Below, piece by piece: positions 18,080 through 28,024 of a stretch of 64,000 nucleotides of DNA (positions are counted from its first letter, which is position 1; every line of letters starts with the position of its first letter). Source of the stretch: Shewanella indica (lineage in GTDB: Bacteria; Pseudomonadota; Gammaproteobacteria; Enterobacterales; Shewanellaceae); contig NZ_NIJK01000038.1 in the NCBI RefSeq assembly GCF_002836975.1, forward strand, positions 1-64,000, in the 5' to 3' direction. The notes under the pieces were generated by a model. It was not told the DNA's origin. It made no database searches and was given only the letters and a program-made list of their open reading frames with translations. Made by a program: the position numbers and the translations under genes.

Positions 18080-18553
18080 ATGAACAAGTCCACTATTTTT
18101 GCGCTGCTGATGACAAGTGGTATGGCGCTGGGTCTGGCTGCTTGCCAAGATCAGGACAGCCAATCTCCAGGGACAAACGGCCCAGCAGAAACCGCTACGG
18201 CCCCAGCTGAACAAACAGCCCAAATACCTATGGGTGATACCAGTCAAAACTCGCTGGACTGGGACGGAAGCTATAAAGGACTGCTTCCCTGCGCAGATTG
18301 CTCAGGAATAGAAACTACGCTAACGCTCAAAGAAGATAACAGCTATCGCCTGCAGCAAGTGTATCAAGGTAAGGACGAGAGCATATTCAGCGAAACCGGC
18401 AAGTTCACCTGGGATGCCAGCGGCAGCAAAATCACCCTGGAGGATGGCAGTAAATATCTGGTAGGGGAAAATCAGCTGTTTATGCTGGACAGAGAAGGCA
18501 ACCGCATCACCGGCAGCCTGGCTGATAACTACAGGTTAAATAAAGAGAACTAA
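18080..18553 (+). CDS. NlpE-like copper-resistance/envelope-stress lipoprotein
   Basis: This 157-residue lipoprotein has lipobox LAAC after a 21-residue signal. A 45-residue polar linker is followed by an NlpE N-terminal domain: DGSYKGLLPCADCSGIETTL with the CxxC pair, then a beta barrel to YRLNKEN. In E. coli NlpE this domain senses surface contact and lipoprotein or copper stress and signals to CpxA. The E. coli C-terminal OB domain is absent, as in many non-enteric relatives. It is divergent from rfbC and has its own terminator. Confidence 0.85.
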   Translation: MNKSTIFALLMTSGMALGLAACQDQDSQSPGTNGPAETATAPAEQTAQIPMGDTSQNSLDWDGSYKGLLPCADCSGIETTLTLKEDNSYRLQQVYQGKDESIFSETGKFTWDASGSKITLEDGSKYLVGENQLFMLDREGNRITGSLADNYRLNKEN

Positions 18554-18590
18554 ATACGCCGCATGAACACTGCAAAATGATGAGATAAAT

Positions 18591-18634
18591 CCATAGCGCG
18601 TTTCAGATCTGCAGCGCGCTATGGCTCTTTTATT
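18591..18634 (+). terminator. Terminator of the NlpE-like gene
   Basis: CCATAGCGCG and CGCGCTATGG pair perfectly (10 bp, 14-nt loop), followed by CTCTTTTATT. It also separates this gene from the convergent epimerase gene. Confidence 0.75.
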
Positions 18635-19634
18635 AATAAAAGGCTTTATACCAATCGGCAAAGGCTTTGACCCCTTCACGGATCCCAACTCTAGGCTTAT
18701 AAGCCACGGCACTATATAGATCTTCGGTATCAGCCCAAGTGGCCTGGACATCACCATCTTGCATAGGCAGCATAATTTTTTCGGCTTTTTGCCCGAGCGC
18801 AGCTTCAAGCTCACTGATAAAATCCAATAAGCGAACCGGGCTGCCATTACCTATGTTATAAACACGATATGGCGCACTGCTGGTTGCCGGGGTCCCCTGT
18901 TCTACCGTCCAATCACTCTGCCGCGTAGGCACTTTATCTGCCACTCTGATGATGCCTTCGACGATATCATCGATAAAGGTAAAATCGCGGCTCATATTCC
19001 CCTGATTGAACACATTGATAGGCCTGCCAGAGGTAATGGCATCTGCGAACAGCATAGGCGCCATATCCGGGCGTCCCCATGGGCCATAGACAGTGAAAAA
19101 CCTCAGTCCTGTTGCGGGTAAGCCATAAAGGTGCGCATAGCTATGTGCCATCATCTCATTAGCTTTCTTGGTCGCCGCGTAAAAAGACACCGGATGGTCG
19201 ACCGAATCAGTCGTCGCGAACGGCATCTTCTTGTTGAGACCATAAACCGAGCTGGAAGAGGCATATACCAGATGTTCTATGCCATGATGACGGCAGCCTT
19301 CCAATATAGTAAGCATACCGATAATATTGCTGTCCGCATAAGCATAAGGGTTTTCAATTGAATAGCGAACACCGGCCTGAGCCCCCAAATGGATGACCCG
19401 CTTAAAACCACCTTTGGCAAAGAGTTCAGCCATGGCCTCCCTGTCGGCCAAATCAAGCTTTTGAAATTGGAAATGGTTAAAATCAGCCAGCTTTTGCAAT
19501 CTGGCCTGTTTTAAACTGATATCGTAGTAATCATTGAGATTATCGATACCCACAACTTCGAATCCCGCTTCACACAAACGTTCGCAAACACGGGCACCGA
19601 TGAAACCGGCTGCGCCGGTAACCAAATATTTCAT
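18633..19634 (-). CDS. UDP-glucuronate 4-epimerase-like NAD-dependent epimerase
   Basis: This 333-residue extended short-chain dehydrogenase has the NAD-binding GAAGFIG at residues 7-13 and the catalytic YxxxK (SFYAATKKANE). The segment DNLNDYYDISLKQARL, WGRPDMAP and QGNMSRDFTFIDDIVEG are typical of epimerases that interconvert UDP-glucuronate and UDP-galacturonate. The start at 19634 follows GAGAAG at normal spacing, and a longer frame to 19679 would overlap ugd. The adjacent upstream ugd makes UDP-glucuronate, its likely substrate. The exact sugar product is inferred. Confidence 0.85.
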   Translation of the reverse strand: MKYLVTGAAGFIGARVCERLCEAGFEVVGIDNLNDYYDISLKQARLQKLADFNHFQFQKLDLADREAMAELFAKGGFKRVIHLGAQAGVRYSIENPYAYADSNIIGMLTILEGCRHHGIEHLVYASSSSVYGLNKKMPFATTDSVDHPVSFYAATKKANEMMAHSYAHLYGLPATGLRFFTVYGPWGRPDMAPMLFADAITSGRPINVFNQGNMSRDFTFIDDIVEGIIRVADKVPTRQSDWTVEQGTPATSSAPYRVYNIGNGSPVRLLDFISELEAALGQKAEKIMLPMQDGDVQATWADTEDLYSAVAYKPRVGIREGVKAFADWYKAFY

Positions 19635-19675
19635 ACCGATCTTCTCATTTAACTTTCCGTTTACGCAAGCCGCTT

Positions 19676-20839
19676 TCAATCATTACCAAACAGATCCCGG
19701 GTATAAACTTTATCCGCAACATCTTTTAGTTCATCAACCATACGGTTCGAAATAATGACATCTGAAACTTTTTTAAATTCAGTAACATCGCGTATCACTC
19801 TAGAGCGGAAAAACTCATCACTTTCCAGCACAGGTTCATACACCACCACTTCAATCCCTTTGGCCTTAATTCGTTTCATCACGCCTTGCACTGCCGAAGC
19901 GCGGAAATTATCAGATCCGGACTTCATGATCAGTCGGTATACGCCAACTACTTTGGGTCTTTTGGCAATGACGGAATCGGCAATAAAGTCCTTACGGGTT
20001 CGGTTGGCATCAACAATTGCCGCTATCAGGTTGTTGGGAACCTGGTTGTAGTTAGCCAGTAGTTGTTTGGTATCTTTAGGCAAACAGTAGCCACCGTAAC
20101 CAAATGAAGGATTGTTATAATGACCGCCAATACGGGGATCCAAACACACCCCCTCTATTATCTGCCTTGTATCCAGCCCATTGGTTTCCGCATAAGAGTC
20201 AAGTTCGTTGAAATATGCGACTCGCATAGCTAAATATGTATTGGCAAAAAGCTTAATGGCTTCAGCCTCTGTACTGCCGGTAAAGAGCACGGGAATATCT
20301 GGCTTTAACGCTGCTTCAGCAAGCAATTGAGCAAATCGCTCGGCTCTCTCTGAGCGTTCACCAACAATGATTCGAGAAGGATAAAGGTTATCGTACAAAG
20401 CCTTACCTTCTCGCAAAAACTCAGGTGAGAATATGATATTGGCCGTACCATGCCTGTTTCGCAATGCTCTGGTAAAACCGACAGGTACTGTAGATTTGAT
20501 GATGATACAAGCGGCAGAATTAACCGCTATCACATCTTTTGCCACGGCTTCTACTGTGCTGGTGTCGAAGTAATTGGTCTTGGGATCGTAATCCGTTGGC
20601 GTAGCAATAATCACATAATCTGCGCCCCGATAGACAGCTTTATCCATTGTTGCTGTTAGCTTTAACCTGTGGCTGGCTAAGTGTTGCTCAATAAGTTCAT
20701 CGGCAATAGGCGAGCGGCCTGCATTCACCATTGCCACTCTTTCTGATGAGACGTCCAACGCCCACACCTGATTATGTTGTGCCAGCAAAACTGCATTTGA
20801 CAGGCCAACATAACCGGTTCCAACAACTACTATCTTCAT
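19676..20839 (-). CDS. ugd: UDP-glucose 6-dehydrogenase
   Basis: This 387-residue enzyme, the short enteric Ugd type, oxidises UDP-glucose twice to UDP-glucuronate. The N-terminal NAD-binding segment [17 protein letters not shown] is present, as is the catalytic cysteine in [14 protein letters not shown]. It lies 41 bp upstream of the epimerase gene, so UDP-glucuronate would feed directly into UDP-galacturonate. No glycosyltransferase or Wzx/Wzy gene is nearby, so the polymer that uses the sugar is not evident. Confidence 0.93.
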   Translation of the reverse strand: MKIVVVGTGYVGLSNAVLLAQHNQVWALDVSSERVAMVNAGRSPIADELIEQHLASHRLKLTATMDKAVYRGADYVIIATPTDYDPKTNYFDTSTVEAVAKDVIAVNSAACIIIKSTVPVGFTRALRNRHGTANIIFSPEFLREGKALYDNLYPSRIIVGERSERAERFAQLLAEAALKPDIPVLFTGSTEAEAIKLFANTYLAMRVAYFNELDSYAETNGLDTRQIIEGVCLDPRIGGHYNNPSFGYGGYCLPKDTKQLLANYNQVPNNLIAAIVDANRTRKDFIADSVIAKRPKVVGVYRLIMKSGSDNFRASAVQGVMKRIKAKGIEVVVYEPVLESDEFFRSRVIRDVTEFKKVSDVIISNRMVDELKDVADKVYTRDLFGND

Positions 20840-21146
20840 TTTTTTCCCCCACTGCTTACGCTGTACGCTAACTTAACACAGTGATGAAACCAGAGATATA
20901 CGCCAGTTTAGCCCCCAAAGAGGATTAGATTGTTGGTTGCTTTGCTAATTATTGACAAACGCCGTCCACTGAGGCCATAGCACAGCAGGGAGAACCGAAC
21001 CATAGCGCAGTAATGAGCACGTACTTTGCCATAACGAGAAGAAAAATCTCCCAATTACAGGGTTGGAGCTTAAAGCACGGAACTCATCATTGTTGTCAGT
21101 ATGTAAAAACTGCTCAGACCGAAGACAAAGCTTTCATGCAGTTGTT
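20840..21146. other. Gap between ugd and cysB
   Basis: About 307 bp lie upstream of ugd and downstream of cysB (both minus strand). I see no gene, no JUMPstart element and no clear intrinsic terminator. Confidence 0.4.
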
Positions 21147-22148
<1,002 letters not shown>

Positions 22149-22348
22149 TCAGGAGCAGAATTGAGTGTTGGAATACCGGACATCTATAATTAATGGTTAT
22201 AGTATAAAGCAATAACTAAATCAAACAGGAATATAGCCGCGAATGCGAGCTATCTTCAGGACAGATACCTGGTGCTGGGCTAAGATAACTAGGCTAGTTT
22301 ATTGATTTATTGTAGCATTAACAGAATGATAAAATTTACGGACAGGCT

Positions 22349-23128
22349 ATGGCATTTACTCTTGTACTGCTGCTGATAGGTGCGCTTCTTCTGCTGGTTA
22401 TCGGTATCAATGTTATTCAGCAACAAAAAGAGCGAGTCGAGGCCGAACGTCGTACTGAGTTGGCTCGTCAGCGAGCGATTTTGGACGAAACTGAAGAAGT
22501 TCTCTCCAATACCGGTATGTTTCCCTGCTCTTCACAAATCGTTTTGGTTCTCTACAAGCGCATTCAGGATGCCGCAAGAATTGCCGTTACCCTGAGTAAG
22601 GCCAACCAGAAGAGTGACTATGAACGGCGGCTAACCGACCTTGACGCGCTGATCACCAATCTGCAAAACAGTCCCCAACAAACACCTGCGATAGAGAGTT
22701 TTCGTCTGCCGGACAATGACCGTCAGGTATTGGTGCTGGTGCAGACTTTGAAAAAACTCAAGGCGATTTTGCGTGCCGAGCATAATAAGGGCAAAGTCGA
22801 CCCTACTGTTTTTTCCACTGAAGAAGGCCGTATCGACAGCCTGCAACTCAGGATCAATGTCGAAAGTATGCTATCCCGCGCCCGCGCCGCCAGTTATATG
22901 AAACAATACGGTTCATCGAGGCAAATGGTGACCAAGGCCCTCGGCACCTTGCATACCATCAAGGCGCAAACCCCGAACGATCCTTTCATTGCCCGCAAAG
23001 TGGATGAAGCCAAGCAACTGCTCGATGAAATCATGGGGGCGCAAAAGATGGCTCAGCCCAGTGCTCCAAAACCTAAAAGCGATGAAGATGATATCGATGT
23101 GTTGTTCCAGCCTAAGAAAAAATGGTAA
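22349..23128 (+). CDS. Membrane-anchored coiled-coil protein, unknown function
   Basis: This 259-residue protein has one N-terminal transmembrane segment (FTLVLLLIGALLLLVIGINV) followed by a helical, charge-rich body likely to form a coiled coil (QQQKERVEAERRTELARQR). The C-terminal tail is proline- and acid-rich (PSAPKPKSDEDDIDVLFQP). I do not recognise a characterised family. From memory it is a lineage-conserved hypothetical between cysB and topA in Shewanella. It diverges from cysB and ends in its own terminator. Confidence 0.75.
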   Translation: MAFTLVLLLIGALLLLVIGINVIQQQKERVEAERRTELARQRAILDETEEVLSNTGMFPCSSQIVLVLYKRIQDAARIAVTLSKANQKSDYERRLTDLDALITNLQNSPQQTPAIESFRLPDNDRQVLVLVQTLKKLKAILRAEHNKGKVDPTVFSTEEGRIDSLQLRINVESMLSRARAASYMKQYGSSRQMVTKALGTLHTIKAQTPNDPFIARKVDEAKQLLDEIMGAQKMAQPSAPKPKSDEDDIDVLFQPKKKW

Positions 23129-23170
23129 GCCGCCAACTGACCTAAAGTAGCTTCAGACAAACAAAGTTCA

Positions 23171-23194
23171 AAAAGCACCTTCAGGGTGCTTTTG
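23171..23194 (+). terminator. Terminator of the coiled-coil protein gene
   Basis: AAAAGCACC-TTCA-GGGTGCTTTT forms a stem with nine or more pairs and a T tract, about 40 bp after the stop codon. Confidence 0.8.
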
Positions 23195-23314
23195 GCTTAA
23201 TCCAGTCCAATCAAGTCTCTATTAACCCAATCCCCTCTCAGCCAAATCCATCTTGAATAGTCCAAGCGGGTAACCGTTGTTTCCAATAACAGTCAAACAT
23301 GGGCCGCCGGAAAC

Positions 23315-23344
23315 AAGAAAGCCCTGCAACAGCAGGGCTTTCTT
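23315..23344 (-). terminator. Terminator of topA (bidirectional shape)
   Basis: AAGAAAGCCCTGC-AACAG-CAGGGCTTTCTT is a near-perfect 12-13 bp stem 22 bp after the topA stop. The A/T-rich ends let it work on either strand. Confidence 0.8.
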
Positions 23345-23366
23345 AACTCAGGTTTTTACCTGAAAC

Positions 23367-26006
23367 TTAACTCTTGGCTTTCTTTTTCTTGCTGTTTTCA
23401 GCAAACCACTTGCCATCACGATAATGAGCAACCCAACCGGTCGCCTTACCGTCAACTTCGCTGGCCACATACTGCTCTTTAGTCTTACGACTGAACTTCA
23501 CCAGCGCCGGGTTGCCTTCGTCATCTTTCACCGGCGCATCAGCCAGGAACTGATATTTGGGCCACAGCAACTCGCGGTACTCCACCAACTCAGAGACCAA
23601 TGGTGCACGGGTCTCTCGGGATCTGGGGAAAGTACTTGCAGCCAGGAAAATACCCGAAGCCCCATCACGCAAGACAAAATGAGCGTCTGATTTGCTGCAC
23701 TTGAGCTCAGGCAAGGGAATAGGATCTTCCTTAGGTGGCGCTACTTCGCCATTCTTGAGCAGCTTACGGGTGTTCTTGCACTCGCTGTTGGTGCAGCCAA
23801 AGTACTTACCGAAACGGCCGTTCTTCAGCTCCATATTACTGCCGCAGCGATCGCACTCTATCACAGGGCCTTCGTAGCCTTTAAGCTTGAACTGTCCCTT
23901 CTCGACCTCATATCCAGGACAAGCAGGATTGTTACCACAAACATGCAGCTTGCGAGTTTCATCCAACAGGTAGCTGTCCATGGCGGTGCCGCAGATGCCA
24001 CAGCGATGCTTGGCTCTAAGTGCCTCGGTTTCGGCATCTTCACTCTCGCTAATCGCTTCTTCACCCGGAGTCAGGTTCAGCGTGGTTTTACAACGCTCTT
24101 TGGGTGGCAGCTCATAGCCGGAACATCCCAGGAACACACCAGTAGTACCAGTACGGATCCCCATTTGGCGACCACAAGTAGGACAAACTATATCTGTCAG
24201 CACCATCTGGTTGGGGCGCATACCGCCCTCTTCCGGTGGCAGCTCAGCATGTTGCAACTGCTTGGTAAAATCTTTGTAGAAGCCATCAAGCACCTGTTTC
24301 CAGTCGAGTTGCCCCTGAGCGACGTTATCCAAGGTCTGCTCCATACCGGCGGTAAAGTCATAGTTCATCAGGTTGGCAAAGTTTTCCACCAGACGTTCAC
24401 TGACAATTTCACCCATCTTCTCGGCGTAGAAACGGCGGTTTTCCACCTTCACATAACCACGATCCTGGATGGTGGAAATAATAGTGGCGTACGTAGAGGG
24501 GCGACCTATGCCACGCTTTTCCAATTCTTTAACCAGAGAGGCTTCACTGTATCGCGCCGGTGGCTTGGTAAAGTGCTGTTTAGGATCCAGTTGTTTCAGA
24601 TCCAGTTTATCGCCCTTGGCCAGATATGGCAGAGTGACTTCTTCTTCATTCTTGCGCTTGACGGCAGATTGTACCCGGGTCCAACCATCAAATTTCAACG
24701 TACGACCGCTGGCTTTCAGCTCAAACTCACCGGCCTTGACCGTGAGTCTGGTGGCATCATATTGAGCAGGAGTCATCTGACAGGCAACAAACTGGCGCCA
24801 GATAAGCTCATAGAGCCGCTGAGCGTCACGCTCCATGTCGGTCAGTGACGCAGCGTGTATAGAGACATCTGAAGGGCGAATCGCTTCGTGAGCTTCTTGT
24901 GCGCCCTCTTTGCTGCCATAACGAATCGGTGCATCAGGCAGGTACTTGTCGCCGAACTCTTTGGCAATCATGGTTCTGACGTTATCCAGCGCTTCCTGGC
25001 TCAGATTGGTAGAGTCGGTACGCATATAAGTGATATGACCCGCCTCATAGAGACGCTGGGCCATCATCATTGTCTTCTTGACTCCAAAGCCGAGACGGGT
25101 ACTGGCAGCTTGTTGCAGTGTCGAGGTAATAAAGGGAGCGCTGGGCTTGCTTTGAGTGGCCTTATCTTCGCGGCCAATTACCTCATAACTGGCCGATTGC
25201 AGTGCGGCCACCGCGGCCAGCGCCTGGGATTCATTAACCGGCTCAAATGCTTTGCCGTTTTGCTTGACCACTTGCATGGTCAGGGCATCATCGGTAGCAG
25301 TCGCCAATTGTGCATGCAGATCCCAGAACTCTTCCGGCACGAAGGCTTTGATCTCGGCTTCCCGCTCAACCACCAAACGCACGGCTACCGACTGAACCCG
25401 CCCGGCAGAAAGGCCTCTGGCGACCTTTTTCCACAGCAGTGGCGAAACCATAAAGCCCACAACTCGGTCGAGGAATCTCCGCGCCTGCTGAGCATTGACC
25501 ATGTTGTTGTCAAGATCACTGGGTTTGCTGAAAGCATCCTGAATAGCGCTCTTGGTGATCTCATTGAACACCACCCGCTTATAACGCGAATTATCGCCGC
25601 CTATTACCTGCTGCAGGTGCCAGGCAATCGCTTCCCCTTCTCTATCCAAATCCGTCGCGAGATAGATTTCATCGGCAGAATCGGCCAGCGCTTGTAGTTC
25701 TTTTACCACCTTCTCCTTACCAGGCAGAATTTGGTAGTTGGCTTTCCAGCCGTGCTCAGGATCAACCCCCATACGGGCGACCAGAGCCTTTTTCTCTTTC
25801 ACCTTCTTGTACTTGGCCTTTTCTTCAGGTGACATCTTACGCACTTCAGCGGCGCTTTTGGCCTTGCCGTTGGCGTCGGCGGAGGAGGAAGTCGGCAAGT
25901 CACGTATGTGACCCACACTCGACTTAACGATGAATTCTTTACCAAGATATTTGTTGATAGTCTTGGCTTTGGCCGGCGATTCGACAATAACTAGCGATTT
26001 ACCCAT
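23367..26006 (-). CDS. topA: DNA topoisomerase I
   Basis: This 879-residue type IA topoisomerase relaxes negative supercoils. The TOPRIM domain starts at [13 protein letters not shown] and has the DLDREGEA metal motif. The active-site tyrosine is Tyr327 in [10 protein letters not shown]. The C-terminus carries three to four Cys4 zinc ribbons ([27 protein letters not shown]) and a last domain of basic, Lys-rich residues (NSKKKKAKS). I chose the ATG at 26006 ([10 protein letters not shown]); the open frame reaches 22 residues further upstream, but that part has no family similarity. It is divergent from astB. Confidence 0.94.
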   Translation of the reverse strand: MGKSLVIVESPAKAKTINKYLGKEFIVKSSVGHIRDLPTSSSADANGKAKSAAEVRKMSPEEKAKYKKVKEKKALVARMGVDPEHGWKANYQILPGKEKVVKELQALADSADEIYLATDLDREGEAIAWHLQQVIGGDNSRYKRVVFNEITKSAIQDAFSKPSDLDNNMVNAQQARRFLDRVVGFMVSPLLWKKVARGLSAGRVQSVAVRLVVEREAEIKAFVPEEFWDLHAQLATATDDALTMQVVKQNGKAFEPVNESQALAAVAALQSASYEVIGREDKATQSKPSAPFITSTLQQAASTRLGFGVKKTMMMAQRLYEAGHITYMRTDSTNLSQEALDNVRTMIAKEFGDKYLPDAPIRYGSKEGAQEAHEAIRPSDVSIHAASLTDMERDAQRLYELIWRQFVACQMTPAQYDATRLTVKAGEFELKASGRTLKFDGWTRVQSAVKRKNEEEVTLPYLAKGDKLDLKQLDPKQHFTKPPARYSEASLVKELEKRGIGRPSTYATIISTIQDRGYVKVENRRFYAEKMGEIVSERLVENFANLMNYDFTAGMEQTLDNVAQGQLDWKQVLDGFYKDFTKQLQHAELPPEEGGMRPNQMVLTDIVCPTCGRQMGIRTGTTGVFLGCSGYELPPKERCKTTLNLTPGEEAISESEDAETEALRAKHRCGICGTAMDSYLLDETRKLHVCGNNPACPGYEVEKGQFKLKGYEGPVIECDRCGSNMELKNGRFGKYFGCTNSECKNTRKLLKNGEVAPPKEDPIPLPELKCSKSDAHFVLRDGASGIFLAASTFPRSRETRAPLVSELVEYRELLWPKYQFLADAPVKDDEGNPALVKFSRKTKEQYVASEVDGKATGWVAHYRDGKWFAENSKKKKAKS

Positions 26007-26343
26007 AGTGTGATTTGCGCCAAACGATCTCAGAACGGTGAAAATTGGCACCATATATAGAGGGTTGTCCACGGACTTTCAAGTTAATCCCTCTTTTATG
26101 TGTACCGGCGACTCAATTTTTAAGCAGGGTTAAAAAATTGTACAAAATAATATTGCGTAATTAAAAACTAATATTTCATTATTTCACGGCAAGCAAGTAA
26201 TAGTTATGCATTTGTGATGAAAAAGCACTTTTTGCAGCCTTCCTGGTCGACTTGTGAAGCCTTGGGGCTCAAGTATACTGGAGCCAGTCCAAGGCCTGGA
26301 TTGGGCCTCTATAACAACCTCAAATACCCCAAAAGGACAAGCA
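26007..26343. other. Divergent topA-astB intergenic region
   Basis: About 337 bp hold the promoters of both genes. The only well-shaped element is the astB-directed promoter at 26252-26279. I see no convincing ArgR box. Confidence 0.5.
26252..26279 (+). promoter_or_regulatory. Candidate astB promoter
   Basis: TTGTGA (26252-26257) and TATACT (26274-26279) are separated by 16 bp and lie about 65 bp before the astB start codon. Confidence 0.45.
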
Positions 26344-27678
26344 ATGAAGCATTTTGAAGCGAATTTTGACGGATTGGTGGGCCCCACCCACAACTATGCA
26401 GGCCTGTCGTTCGGCAATGTCGCCTCCCTGAACAATGCCGCCCAGGCAGCCAACCCCAAGGCGGCGGCCAAACAGGGCTTGCAAAAGGCCAAGGCCCTGG
26501 CCGACATGGGGATGGTCCAGGGCATTCTGGCGCCGCAAGAACGCCCAGATCTGCATACACTGCGCAGAATAGGCTTCAGTGGCACTGATAAAGAAGTGTT
26601 GCAAAAGGCAGCCGCGCAGGCACCTGCTGTTCTCAGAGCCTGTTGCAGTGCTTCCAGCATGTGGACCGCCAATGCCGCAACTGTATCTCCAAGTGCCGAT
26701 ACCCATGATGGCCGCGTTCACTTTACGCCGGCCAACCTGGTGGATAAGTTGCATCGCTCAATCGAGCCGCAAACGACGGGCAACATTCTCAAGGCCATTT
26801 TCAGCGACAGTCGCTATTTTGTACACCACCAGCACCTGCCGGAACACAGCAGTTTTGGTGATGAAGGCGCTGCCAACCACACCCGTCTGTGTCAGGAATA
26901 TGGTCATGCCGGAGTCGAAGTCTTTGTTTACGGCCAGGAAGCTACCAACCCTCAGGCCATAAAACCGAAGAAGTTTCCCGCCAGACAAACGCTGGAAGCC
27001 TCGCAGGCAATCGCCCGTTTACATCGTCTCGATGAAGACAACACTGTCTTTATTCAACAAAATCCTGAGGTGATAGATCAAGGCGTATTCCATAATGATG
27101 TGATCGCTGTCGGTAACCGCAATGTGCTTTTCCATCACGAGCAGGCCTTTGTCGATACCAAGGCCAAGCTGGCAGAGATCCGCGCCAAGTTGGAAGGTGA
27201 TATCCATTTCATTGAAGTACCGACCGCCAAAGTCAGTATTCAGGATGCGGTCAAATCCTACCTGTTTAACACTCAGCTATTGAGCATGAGTGACGGCAAG
27301 ATGGTTATCATAGCGCCAACCGACTGTGCCGAGAATCCAGCGGTAAAAGCCTACCTGGATGAATTGCTGACTCTGGATACACCAATTCAGAAAGTTGAAT
27401 ACTTTGATGTTAAACAAAGCATGCAAAACGGTGGTGGCCCAGCTTGCCTTCGCCTGAGGGTGGCTATGAATGATGCCGAGTTGGCAGCCATCAATCAGCA
27501 CGTTCTGCTCGACGATAACCTGTTTACTCGCCTCAACGCCTGGGTGGACAAACACTACCGCGATCGCTTGTTACCCGCAGACTTGGCCGACCCACAATTG
27601 ATAGTCGAGTCCCGTACCGCACTGGATGAACTGACTCAGATAATGAAACTCGGCAGTGTTTATCAGTTCCAGAGATAA
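26344..27678 (+). CDS. astB: N-succinylarginine dihydrolase
   Basis: This 444-residue enzyme (E. coli AstB 447) hydrolyses N-succinylarginine to N-succinylornithine, CO2 and ammonia, the second step of the arginine succinyltransferase (AST) pathway. Family motifs include the N-terminal [43 protein letters not shown] and the catalytic cysteine region [14 protein letters not shown] near the C-terminus. The AAAAGGACAAGC upstream of the ATG at 26344 supports this start. It stands alone: no astA, astC, astD or astE is adjacent. Confidence 0.93.
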   Translation: MKHFEANFDGLVGPTHNYAGLSFGNVASLNNAAQAANPKAAAKQGLQKAKALADMGMVQGILAPQERPDLHTLRRIGFSGTDKEVLQKAAAQAPAVLRACCSASSMWTANAATVSPSADTHDGRVHFTPANLVDKLHRSIEPQTTGNILKAIFSDSRYFVHHQHLPEHSSFGDEGAANHTRLCQEYGHAGVEVFVYGQEATNPQAIKPKKFPARQTLEASQAIARLHRLDEDNTVFIQQNPEVIDQGVFHNDVIAVGNRNVLFHHEQAFVDTKAKLAEIRAKLEGDIHFIEVPTAKVSIQDAVKSYLFNTQLLSMSDGKMVIIAPTDCAENPAVKAYLDELLTLDTPIQKVEYFDVKQSMQNGGGPACLRLRVAMNDAELAAINQHVLLDDNLFTRLNAWVDKHYRDRLLPADLADPQLIVESRTALDELTQIMKLGSVYQFQR

Positions 27679-27723
27679 GTTTTAGCTTAATTTCTACATT
27701 TCAAATCACTTCCGCACAATATC

Positions 27724-27750
27724 GGCCTCTGTTCTTGAGGCCTACTTTTT
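27724..27750 (+). terminator. Terminator of astB
   Basis: GGCCTC and GAGGCC pair around a 7-nt loop and are followed by TACTTTTT, 46 bp after the stop codon. Confidence 0.65.
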
Positions 27751-27833
27751 GCCACTAAAAAATTTCCGTCAGGCACTTGGGGCTCTTGTCAGAGCGCCAT
27801 CTATATCCTTGATGAGTAACCAAAAGAATAATC

Positions 27834-27886
27834 GGCAGGTGAATGATTAATCCGTTGGAAGTCGTGACGTTAATCAGTAACCTGCC
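27834..27886. repeat. Interrupted inverted repeat
   Basis: GGCAGGT-gaa-TGATTAA (27834-27850) and TTAATCA-gta-ACCTGCC (27870-27886) are complementary except for the three central bases, with a 19-bp spacer. It is too far from a T tract to be a terminator. It could be a regulator or recombinase site or a hairpin. Confidence 0.55.
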
Positions 27887-27973
27887 AGCATCTGTCTATT
27901 CGGCACCAGCAACCGCCACTCAGCACTCCGTTGCGCTATTTTGATTGGTTCACCTCAGGTAATCAAAATGCAT

Positions 27974-28003
27974 AAAAATCCCCCAACCTAGGTTGAGGGA
28001 TTT
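27974..28003 (-). terminator. Terminator of the M60 metalloprotease gene
   Basis: On the minus strand AAATCCCTCAACC-TA-GGTTGGGGGATTT pairs along 13 bp with one G-T pair and runs into TTTTTATG. Confidence 0.8.
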
Positions 28004-28024
28004 ATCGTTAATCAATTAAATATC

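Larger units (their letters stand above)
27679..28024. other. Intergenic region between convergent astB and sslE
   Basis: It contains a terminator for each gene, a 17-bp interrupted inverted repeat (27834-27886) and a 9-bp inverted repeat (ATTTTGATT 27938-27946, AATCAAAAT 27961-27969). No gene is visible. This is the likely left border of the foreign-looking sslE region. Confidence 0.5.

Noticed and set aside
26210-26245. Possible CRP site (TGTGATG followed by AGCAC) upstream of astB
   Set aside because: Only one half-site matches the consensus, and the other half is too divergent.
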